Under the pieces are notes generated by a model. The model did not search any database. It was given only the letters and a program-made list of their open reading frames with translations, and was not told where the DNA came from. This document shows positions 55,362 to 62,529 of a stretch of DNA of 64,000 bases, in pieces. Position numbers and translations under genes: made by a program. Numbering within the stretch: the stretch's first letter is position 1; the number at the start of each line of letters is the position of its first letter. This DNA is from Micromonospora chalcea. Its GTDB lineage: Bacteria > Actinomycetota > Actinomycetes > Mycobacteriales > Micromonosporaceae. The stretch is taken from positions 1-64,000 of the forward strand of contig NZ_MAGP01000057.1 of assembly GCF_002926165.1 (NCBI RefSeq), written 5' to 3'.

Positions 55362-56078
55362 TTAGGGGGTCGGCCGGTCGGCCGACGCCTGCGACCGGTA
55401 GATGCCGATATCTTCCGGTCGGACGAGTCCGTCCTCGATCGCGCGGGCGAGCAGAGCCGCCTTCGTGGCAGCCGGACGCCCCGCTCGGGTGTACTTGATC
55501 CGCGCTCGGTCGACGTACTGCTTCACTGTGTGCTCGCTGATCTGCATCCGGCGCGCCACCGACGCCTTCGACATCGACTGGAACCACAACAGCAGCGCCT
55601 CGCGCTCCTTGTCCGACAGGGCCGGACGATCCGGCCGGGCGTCGCCGACCATCGCGCCGGCCAGCGCGGGCGGCACGTACGGCCGGTCCTGCGCCGCCGC
55701 CAGCACGGTGCCCACACAGTGCTCGCGTCCCTCGTGCTTGGCCAGGAACGCCACCGCGCCCGCGTCCAGCGCGGCCAGCATGGTCGGCGGGTCGCTGTGC
55801 TCGGAGTAGACCACCACCCGGCGCCCGGCCGCGCTCAGCTCGGCCAGCTTGTCCAGCACCATCCGGCCGTGCAGGCGCAGGTCGAGCAGCACCACCTCGG
55901 CGTCGGGCGCGGCCCGCAGCACCTCGTCCGGGTCGTCGCCGGTGGCCACCACCCGCAACCGCGGCTCGCCGGCCAGCCAGGCCCGCACCCCGTCGATCAC
56001 CACCGGATGGTCGTCCACGATCGCCACCCCGATCGGCCACCCGGCGTTCACGTCCGCCGCCAGCGGGTCTGCGTCCAT
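55362..56078 (-). CDS. LuxR-type response regulator
   Basis: A 238-residue regulator. Receiver domain with VAIVDDHPVVIDGVRAWL and phospho-acceptor Asp in VVLLDLRL; C-terminal LuxR helix-turn-helix LSDKEREALLLWFQSMS...VARRMQISEHTVKQYVDRAR. It is the output of the upstream kinase operon; its start overlaps the stop region of the preceding gene by 31 bases. Target genes are not visible. Confidence 0.92.
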   Translation of the reverse strand: MDADPLAADVNAGWPIGVAIVDDHPVVIDGVRAWLAGEPRLRVVATGDDPDEVLRAAPDAEVVLLDLRLHGRMVLDKLAELSAAGRRVVVYSEHSDPPTMLAALDAGAVAFLAKHEGREHCVGTVLAAAQDRPYVPPALAGAMVGDARPDRPALSDKEREALLLWFQSMSKASVARRMQISEHTVKQYVDRARIKYTRAGRPAATKAALLARAIEDGLVRPEDIGIYRSQASADRPTP

Positions 56079-57244
56079 CTGATCTCCCCGTCCCGCTCGT
56101 GCAGGTGTTCCACCGGTCCGCCCCCACCGGTCGTCGTCTCGTCCGGGCCGTCGTGGTCCGGTGTCACCAGGCTGACCACCACCTCGTCCGGTCCCGCGAC
56201 CACTGTCAGCCGCGCCCAGCCCTCGGCCGCGGCGAGCCCTGCCGTGAGCGGGTCGGCCAGCCCGCGCCGGATCTCCACCGGCAGCTCCGGCGGCGTGCCG
56301 ACCGCCACCAGGTCGATCGGCAGCCCGTTGCGTTCGGCCAGGTCGGCCGCCGCGCGCAGCGCGTCGAGCAGCGCGTCGGGCACGTCGTCCGACTCGGCGA
56401 TGAGCCGGCGCAGCCGGGCCGCGGCCAGCACCGCCCGCCGCCGCACCGCCGGATCGGCCGGGTCGGCGTCGCCCGACGCCAGCTCGGCCAGCACCTCCTC
56501 GGCGGTGCCGCTGACCAGAGCGAGCCGTTCCTGGCGCTCGGTGCGGGCCCGCTCGGCCGCCTCCCGCTCCGCCGCCACGGCCAGCGCCGCCGCCGCGGTG
56601 GCGGCCCGGGCCCGGGCCTGCGCGGTGAGCGCCGCCGCGCCGACGAAGACCGCCGCCGGCAGGGTGGAGGTGCCGTAAACGTACATCGTGGCCCGGCTCA
56701 GATCGGCCGACGCGGTCGCGCCGTACAGCACCACCGCGGTCACCGCGATCGCGCCGTGCGCGGCGAGCATGACCAGCAGCCAGCGCACCGGCCGCCGCCA
56801 GAGCGCCAGCAGGAAGAACCAGGCCAGGCCGCCCCACACCCAGTTGGCGGTGCTGAACAGGAAGCGCTCGCCGGCGCCCGCGACGACCGCCGCGTCGACC
56901 ACCAGCAGCGCCGCGGCCAGGCTCCGGGCCGGGGGCAGTTCGCCGCGCAGCAGAAGTACGCCGGCCCAGACCCCGATCAGCGCGGTCACCAGCCAGCCCA
57001 CCGCCACCACGGCGGGGAAGGCCATTCCCGGTCCCGCCCGCAACACGGCCGGCAGCGCGATCGCCAGGTGCCAGGCCGCCGCGATGACGATGGCGGCGAT
57101 CCGCGCGCCCCCGTCGGAGGCGTCGGCCACCGCGTGCGCCTCCGGCGGTGCGGTGGCCGGTCCGGGGCGCGTCGCCACCCGCGGCCGGGGAAGGGGACGC
57201 AGCACGGAGTCGGCGGTCACCGCCGCACCCGACTCAGTCGGCAT
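56048..57244 (-). CDS. Histidine-kinase-like membrane protein
   Basis: A 398-residue protein. Six helices in the N-terminal ~230 residues; a coiled coil and a degenerate ATPase-like C-terminal domain (LADPLTAGLAAAEGWARLTVVAGPDEVVVSLV, partly shown: TVVAGPDEVVVSLVTPD). No H-box, N-box or G-box can be located. It lies between a canonical kinase and the regulator, with 11-bp and 31-bp overlaps, so it is probably a co-sensor or heterodimer partner. Confidence 0.72.
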   Translation of the reverse strand: MPTESGAAVTADSVLRPLPRPRVATRPGPATAPPEAHAVADASDGGARIAAIVIAAAWHLAIALPAVLRAGPGMAFPAVVAVGWLVTALIGVWAGVLLLRGELPPARSLAAALLVVDAAVVAGAGERFLFSTANWVWGGLAWFFLLALWRRPVRWLLVMLAAHGAIAVTAVVLYGATASADLSRATMYVYGTSTLPAAVFVGAAALTAQARARAATAAAALAVAAEREAAERARTERQERLALVSGTAEEVLAELASGDADPADPAVRRRAVLAAARLRRLIAESDDVPDALLDALRAAADLAERNGLPIDLVAVGTPPELPVEIRRGLADPLTAGLAAAEGWARLTVVAGPDEVVVSLVTPDHDGPDETTTGGGGPVEHLHERDGEIRWTQTRWRRT

Positions 57245-58409
57245 CGGACCACTCCAGCCGAATCCGGGTGCCCGCGCCAGGGGCGGAGGTCACCAGCGCG
57301 CGTCCACCCACAGTGGTCATCCGCCCGTGGATCGACTCGCGCAGCCCGTACCGGTGGGCCGGGACCGTGGCGGGGTCGAAGCCCGGACCGTCGTCGACCA
57401 CCTCGACCACGCCGGCGCCGCCCTCGCGGGCCAGGCGCAGCGACGCGGTCGCGCCGGGTGCGTGCCGCGCCACGTTCGCGAGCGCGGCGGCGGCGCTGTC
57501 GGCGAGCGCCGTGGCGACCTCCGCCGGCAGCCGGCAGGGCGCGAGCGTCGCGGTCACCGCCGGCCCGGGCGTTCCGGCGAGCACCTGGCGCAGCCGTTCG
57601 TCCAGGTCGGCCTCGCCGGCCGCGGTCGCGGACCGCGCGCCCGCCAGGGCGGTCAGGGTACGCAGATCGTGCGCGCACCGCTCGCGCAACGTCGCCGAGT
57701 CGGGTACCGCGCCGAGGCCGACCATGGTGAGCGTGCCCAGCACGGTGTCGTGCAGGTCGCGGTTCTGCCGCCGTTCGTCCTCGCGGGCGGCGCGCGCGAC
57801 CACCGCCTCGTGGGACAGCCGCTGGTAGTCGGCGAACGCGGCGTCGGCGCGGGCGATCCGGCGGCGCATCACCGCTGTCATCACCGCCGCGCTTCCGGTC
57901 TGCACCAGCAGCGTCCCGGCGTGCGCCCGCGCCTCGACCGGGTTGCCGGCCAGCGTGGTGCCGGTGACGTACGCGGCGGTGACCAGCAGCCCGGCCGGCA
58001 CCGACCAGCGGGCCGGCGCGGTGGCCTGCGTGTTGATCACCGTCGAGCTGGCCAGCACCGCGATCCAGCTCGCCTCGCCCGGCAGCACCTCCGGCGCGAC
58101 CAGCCACGGGACGGCGAGCGCGGCGGCGGTAGTGAGCGCCACGTCGCCGGCCACCAGCGGCCCGTCGATGCCGTGCCGGAACGCCCGCCAGGCGTACCAA
58201 ACCGACCAGACGGTGAGGACGACGACAGCGGGGATCAGCAGCGCCACCCGCACCGGCGGTGTCCGCACCGACAGTGCGACCACCGCGCCGACCAGACCGC
58301 AGGTGAGTCGCAGCAGCGCGGGAAGCGTCGTGAAGATCAGCGTGAACGCCTCAGCCGCCGGCCGGGCCTGGGTGGACCCGGGCAGAGACGTGGCGGCAGC
58401 GACCGGCAT
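57234..58409 (-). CDS. NarL-type sensor histidine kinase
   Basis: A 391-residue membrane kinase. About six helices (to ~210), then HisKA_3 H-box RRQNRDLHDTVLGTL, and a C-terminal HATPase domain with ALANVARHAPGA (N-box) and VVDDGPGFDP (G-box). It should phosphorylate the LuxR-type regulator two genes downstream. The ATG 58409 was chosen; GGA-containing leader is weak. Confidence 0.9.
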   Translation of the reverse strand: MPVAAATSLPGSTQARPAAEAFTLIFTTLPALLRLTCGLVGAVVALSVRTPPVRVALLIPAVVVLTVWSVWYAWRAFRHGIDGPLVAGDVALTTAAALAVPWLVAPEVLPGEASWIAVLASSTVINTQATAPARWSVPAGLLVTAAYVTGTTLAGNPVEARAHAGTLLVQTGSAAVMTAVMRRRIARADAAFADYQRLSHEAVVARAAREDERRQNRDLHDTVLGTLTMVGLGAVPDSATLRERCAHDLRTLTALAGARSATAAGEADLDERLRQVLAGTPGPAVTATLAPCRLPAEVATALADSAAAALANVARHAPGATASLRLAREGGAGVVEVVDDGPGFDPATVPAHRYGLRESIHGRMTTVGGRALVTSAPGAGTRIRLEWSDAD

Positions 58410-58601
58410 CGGGGGGATGTCCTTCCGGCAGCGACCCGGCCGGGTCCGCGCGGCATAGATTGACGCCGGAGAATAACACGGTTTGTGGGTACTGGTCACC
58501 CTTGGTGCTTGACGAGTTTCGCTCCGGCGTAAAGCAGCCGAGGCTCAGCGCCCGCCGAGAAGCGGAGCCGCGGCCTCCGGTTTACGGTTGCCGGCGTCTC
58601 C

Positions 58602-58607
58602 TACCCT
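58602..58607 (+). promoter_or_regulatory. -10 of leaderless small membrane protein gene
   Basis: TACCCT lies seven bases before the ATG at 58615, preceded by CGTCTCC. Confidence 0.55.
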
Positions 58608-58614
58608 GCGGGGT

Positions 58615-59055
58615 ATGGCATACCAGCCGGCCATGGTGCCGCCGAAGAAGTCCAAGCGAACCCTGTTCATCGTGCTCGGCGTGGTGCTGGCGATCTGTTG
58701 CTCCGGCGGTGTGCTCGGCGGCTTCTTCCTCTTCCGGGTCGTGCAGGAAGCCACCGGCCCGGCGCGCTCCACAGCGCAGACCTACGCCGAGATGATCGTC
58801 GACCGCGACTACCCCGCCGCGTACCGGCAGCTCTGCTCCCGCGTACGCGACCGGGTCAGCGAGGCGGACTTCACCCGGCAGCAGTCCTCCCAGCCGGAGT
58901 TCACCGGCTACGAGATCACCGGGCTCAACGTGTCGAACAACAACGGCCGGGTGAGCGGGTCGACGACCATCCGGTTCACCCCGGCGGTCGGGACCAACGT
59001 GACGCAGTCGTTCCCCATGGTCAAGGAGGACGGGGAGTGGCGGATCTGCGAGTGA
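58615..59055 (+). CDS. Membrane-anchored DUF4878-like protein
   Basis: A 146-residue protein. Basic N-terminus (PPKKSKRT), a helix (LFIVLGVVLAICCSGGVLGGFFLF), then a compact extracytoplasmic domain (TAQTYAEMIVDRDYPAAYRQL, VTQSFPMVKEDGEWRIC). The pattern is that of NTF2-like/DUF4878 extracellular domains of unknown role. The ATG is placed by the leaderless promoter. Confidence 0.78.
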   Translation: MAYQPAMVPPKKSKRTLFIVLGVVLAICCSGGVLGGFFLFRVVQEATGPARSTAQTYAEMIVDRDYPAAYRQLCSRVRDRVSEADFTRQQSSQPEFTGYEITGLNVSNNNGRVSGSTTIRFTPAVGTNVTQSFPMVKEDGEWRICE

Positions 59056-59096
59056 GCCGGTGGCGCTCCTCCGCGCGCACCTGATCCACTTGTCGC

Positions 59097-59507
59097 ATGG
59101 CCCCATCTCCCACCGCACCGGTTCCCCCGGCCGTCGAGGACCGGCTCGCCCGCGAACGCAACGTCTGGCTCTGCACGCTGCGCCGGGACGGCTCACCGCA
59201 CATGACGCCGGTGTGGTTCGTGTACGCCGACGGCGTCTGGTGGATCGGCTGCGAGGGCCGCAGCGTCAAGGCCCGCAACGTGGCGGCCGACCCCCGCGTC
59301 TCGCTCGCCCTGGAGGACGGCGTCCACCCGGTCGTCGCGGAGGGCGTCGCCCGACTGCACCGTGCCGGCTTCCCGCCCGCGATCGTGGCGGCCTTCGCCG
59401 AGAAATACGGCGGCTGGGACATCCGGCAGCCGGTCACACCGGACAGTGAACGGGTGCTGCTGGAGGTGCCCGTCCGGCGGTGGCTGCTCGCCGGCCGGGC
59501 ACGCTAG
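59097..59507 (+). CDS. PPOX-class flavin/F420-dependent oxidoreductase-like protein
   Basis: A 136-residue split-barrel protein (NVWLCTLRRDGSPHMTPVWFVYADGVWWIGCEGRSVKARNV, shown in part: RRDGSPHMTPVWFV). Typical of pyridoxamine oxidase-like or F420-binding PPOX proteins. Its stop overlaps the opposite gene by four bases. Confidence 0.87.
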   Translation: MAPSPTAPVPPAVEDRLARERNVWLCTLRRDGSPHMTPVWFVYADGVWWIGCEGRSVKARNVAADPRVSLALEDGVHPVVAEGVARLHRAGFPPAIVAAFAEKYGGWDIRQPVTPDSERVLLEVPVRRWLLAGRAR

Positions 59508-59950
59508 TCCCCGGAGAACCCCCAGAAGTAGATCTCGCTCGGGACGCCCGCCTCGTCGTGCAGCACGGCGTACCGGCCGAACCAGCGCTGCTCGGCCAGC
59601 GGCGCGAGCGCCTCGACGTGCGCGCGGGTCGGCCTGGCGACGCCCACACGTGCGAGCGCTTCGGCCTCGGTCACCCGCTGGAACGTCCCGAAGCCGGGCT
59701 CCTCGCCGTCGGTCAGCACCCGCGACATGTCCAGGATGGAGTGGGTGCCGGACTCCTGTACCCGCTCGTCCGCCCACAGCTCCTCCTCGCTGCGGGGACG
59801 GTCCGGGAAGTCGGCGGCGGACGCACCGAACTCGCCCGGCGCCGCCCACCAGTAGTCGCCGGTCTCGAAGACCTGCCGGCGCAGTTCGTCAAGCGCGGCC
59901 TGGGCATCCGGCTGGTACGCCACGAAGTAGGTCCATCCCGATGCGCCCAC
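59504..59950 (-). CDS. Conserved hypothetical protein
   Basis: A 148-residue protein (WTYFVAYQPDAQAALDELRR, HSILDMSRV). A conserved actinobacterial family with no characterised member that I recognise. ATG 59950. It ends convergently against the PPOX gene. Confidence 0.7.
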   Translation of the reverse strand: MGASGWTYFVAYQPDAQAALDELRRQVFETGDYWWAAPGEFGASAADFPDRPRSEEELWADERVQESGTHSILDMSRVLTDGEEPGFGTFQRVTEAEALARVGVARPTRAHVEALAPLAEQRWFGRYAVLHDEAGVPSEIYFWGFSGD

Positions 59951-60107
59951 GCTGCCTCCCGGTGATCCCGCTCGTCGACCGCCGTCGTGCGGCGGCGCAC
60001 GCGATCATGCCCGACACCACCGACGAAACCGGCGGGTCGACGCGACCAGGATTCCTGTGCCACTCTCCGCCTTGCGTCTGTCGTCGGGCCTGCGCGGGCG
60101 ATCGCGC

Positions 60108-60467
60108 CTACGGGTGCGAATCGGTGATCGCAATGACCTCGTCGAGGCGGTCCAGGGCGGCCCGGAGATCGTCGACCTTGGCCTGGATGCGCTCGCGCTC
60201 GGCGCGCAGCATGGCCCGCTGCCCGGGGTCGGTGTGCCCGGAGTCCCAGCACGGCAGGAGTTCGGCGATCCGGCTGCTGGTCAGGCCCGCCGCGTACATC
60301 TGCTGGATGAACCGGACCAGCGTGACCGTGTCCGGCCGGTAGAGGCGCTGGCCGGACGGGCTGCGCCTGGGGACGAGAAGACCCTGCTCCTCGTAGTAGC
60401 GCACGGCCCGTACCGAGACACCGGCGCCGCGTGCCACCTCACCGATGCGGATCAGCGGCTCGGTCAC
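60108..60467 (-). CDS. MerR family transcriptional regulator
   Basis: A 119-residue MerR protein: HTH RIGEVARGAGVSVRAVRYYEEQGLLVPRRS, then the linker dimerisation helix (RAERERIQAKVDDLRAALD). No Cys or effector domain is visible, so the ligand is unknown. GTG 60467 was chosen by the GAGAGGGG box. It divergently faces an SDR gene whose promoter has an ideal MerR site, probably its target. Confidence 0.9.
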   Translation of the reverse strand: MTEPLIRIGEVARGAGVSVRAVRYYEEQGLLVPRRSPSGQRLYRPDTVTLVRFIQQMYAAGLTSSRIAELLPCWDSGHTDPGQRAMLRAERERIQAKVDDLRAALDRLDEVIAITDSHP

Positions 60468-60503
60468 GGTGACCCCTCTCACCCCGGTCTCGGCGGTCAG
60501 CAC

Positions 60504-60535
60504 TTGCCTCTGACGTCAACGTCAGGTTTTAGCGT
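60504..60535 (+). promoter_or_regulatory. MerR-type promoter upstream of SDR gene
   Basis: TTGCCT (60504-60509) and TAGCGT (60530-60535) are separated by 20 bp. The spacer contains the perfect dyad CTGACGT-CA-ACGTCAG (60510-60525). This distortion-type architecture is typical of MerR-activated genes. The ATG of the SDR gene is seven bases downstream. Confidence 0.85.
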
Positions 60536-60542
60536 ACCGGGC

Positions 60543-61268
60543 ATGGACATCAACGACTCGGTAGCCCTCGTCACCGGCGCCAACCGCGGCCTGGGCCGCG
60601 CCTTCGCCCAGCGCCTGCTCGAACGCGGCGCCCGCAAGGTCTACGCGACCGCCCGCCGGCCGGAGACCGTCGACCTGCCCGGCGTCGAGGCGCTGCCGCT
60701 CGACATCACCAGCCCCGCATCCGTACGGGCCGTCGCCGCTGCCGCCCCGGACGTCACGCTGCTCGTCAACAACGCCGGCATCCAGACCGGAACCGACCTG
60801 GTGACCGGTTCGCTGGAGGCGGTACGACACGAGGTGGAGACCAACGTGCTCGGCCACCTGGAGATGATCCGCGCGTTCGCGCCGGCCCTCGCCCGCAACG
60901 GCGGAGGCGCGATCGTGAACGTGCTCTCCGCCATGTCGTGGTTCGGGACCAGGGGCGCCGGCGCGTACCACCTGACCAAGGCCGCCGCCTGGGCCATGAC
61001 CAACGGCGTACGCCTGGAACTCGCCGAGCAGGGCACGCTCGTGACGGCGGTGCACCTCGGCCTGGCCGACACCGACATGTCAGCGGGCTGGCCCGTCGAC
61101 AAGATCGCGCCGTCCGATCTGGCCGACGCGGCGCTCGACGGCGTCGAGGCGGGCGCCGCCGAGGTGCTGGCCGACCAGTGGAGCCGGGACGTCAAGTCCC
61201 GGCTGACGCTGACGCCGGAGGAGTTCAACGCCGCGATGGACCGCGCCCTGGCGGCGCTGGCGGCCTGA
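60543..61268 (+). CDS. Short-chain dehydrogenase/reductase
   Basis: A 241-residue SDR: TGANRGLGRA (cofactor), NNAGIQT, NVLSAMSW and YHLTKAA (Y-x-x-x-K). Its reaction is unknown, but the MerR gene beside it probably activates it when an effector is present. Leaderless transcript predicted. Confidence 0.92.
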   Translation: MDINDSVALVTGANRGLGRAFAQRLLERGARKVYATARRPETVDLPGVEALPLDITSPASVRAVAAAAPDVTLLVNNAGIQTGTDLVTGSLEAVRHEVETNVLGHLEMIRAFAPALARNGGGAIVNVLSAMSWFGTRGAGAYHLTKAAAWAMTNGVRLELAEQGTLVTAVHLGLADTDMSAGWPVDKIAPSDLADAALDGVEAGAAEVLADQWSRDVKSRLTLTPEEFNAAMDRALAALAA

Positions 61269-61413
61269 CCGGGCCTGGCGGTACCGGCCGTGGCCGTGGC
61301 CGCGTTCGCTGAGGCACCGCATCGCCGACCGGTTGCAGCGAGCCGAGCGCTGGTGAGCAGGGCTAGGGCTTGCTCGCGCCCTCGTCGCGGCAACGGCCGT
61401 CCTGGACCGCCGG

Positions 61414-62367
61414 TCAGACGACGGTCACGACGACTTTCCCGAGCGCGCGGCCCTCACCGACGTGGGCCAACGCCTCGGGCACCTCATCGAGGGTGAAGGA
61501 CCGGTCGATGTGGACGGTCAGCTCGCCCGTGGCGCAGCGGTCGGCCACCGGTTCGAAATGCGCCGGCCCTTCCTTGACGGCGAGCACACCCAGACGCCGA
61601 CGGGTGAGCCGGCCGACCGCGGCGCCGATCGTCAGGACGCGAAGCACCGCCGGGACCGGGCCGCCGACGCACCGGTAACGGCCGCCGGGGGCCAGCGCCC
61701 GGCGGTAGTCGAACACCGACCGGTACGCCACCAGGTCGAGGATGAGGTCGTACGGGCCGCTGCGGGTGAAGTCCTGGCTGCGGTAGTCGATCACCTCGTC
61801 CGCGCCGACCGACCGCATGAAGTCGAGCTTGCCGGCGTTGTCGACGCCGGTCACCTCGGCGCCGAGCTGCTTGGCAACCTGGATGGCGAAGGAGCCCGAT
61901 CCTCCGCCGGCGCCGTTGATCAGGACCCGTTTCCCGGCTGCGGCGCCTTGAGTCCCTTGCCAGGCGATGGCTCCCGCCTGCGGGATCGTTGAGGCCTCGG
62001 CGAAGGTCAGGGCGGCGGGCTTGTGGGCCAGAACCGACTCGGGAGCGATCGCGTACTCGGCGAAGCCGCCCTTGAGCATGAGGTTGTCGCCGTACACTTC
62101 GTCACCGGGCCGGAACCGGGTGACCTCCGGGCCGACCGCATCGACCCAGCCGGCGATGTCCGAACCGAGTGTCCGCCGTGCCGGGGAGCGCAGCCCACCG
62201 ATGCGCGAGTACAGCGGCGAGCCTCGCAGGGTCTCCCAGTCGCTCAGGTTGACCGAGGTCGCTGCGACCCTGACGAGCACCTGCCGGCCGGTAGGAGAGG
62301 GCTTGGCGACGTCCTCGACCCGTAACACATCCGGCGGCCCGTACCGGTCGTACACAATCGCTCTCAT
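61414..62367 (-). CDS. Quinone oxidoreductase-like / medium-chain NADP-dependent dehydrogenase
   Basis: A 317-residue MDR protein: RAIVYDRYGPPDVLRVEDV, GSDIAGWVDAVG, VYGDNLMLKGGFAEYA, ASTIPQAGAIAWQGT, and the Rossmann INGAGGGSGSFAIQVAKQLGAEV. No zinc-ligating Cys cluster, so a QOR type. ATG 62367 (MRAIVYD) has a G-rich leader. Substrate unknown. Confidence 0.9.
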   Translation of the reverse strand: MRAIVYDRYGPPDVLRVEDVAKPSPTGRQVLVRVAATSVNLSDWETLRGSPLYSRIGGLRSPARRTLGSDIAGWVDAVGPEVTRFRPGDEVYGDNLMLKGGFAEYAIAPESVLAHKPAALTFAEASTIPQAGAIAWQGTQGAAAGKRVLINGAGGGSGSFAIQVAKQLGAEVTGVDNAGKLDFMRSVGADEVIDYRSQDFTRSGPYDLILDLVAYRSVFDYRRALAPGGRYRCVGGPVPAVLRVLTIGAAVGRLTRRRLGVLAVKEGPAHFEPVADRCATGELTVHIDRSFTLDEVPEALAHVGEGRALGKVVVTVV

Positions 62368-62529
62368 CCACGCACCCCCCAGCCCTTCACCAAGGCGCAG
62401 GCAACGGCTTCTTGGTAGCACACAGAGGCGAGGACCGCGCCCGTCCGTGACCGCGCGGAAAGCCGGAAACGGTGTTTCTCCGATTGGTGATCGCTCCGTA
62501 GGATCTCCGGCGATCAAGGGGGATGAACG
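62368..62529. promoter_or_regulatory. Promoter region of the right-edge gene
   Basis: Lower GC than neighbours. TAGGAT (62499-62504) is flanked by TGATCG (62488-62493) and CGATCA (62511-62516), an inverted repeat bracketing the possible -10. AGGGGG seven bases before GTG 62530 is a good ribosome-binding site. Confidence 0.45.
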
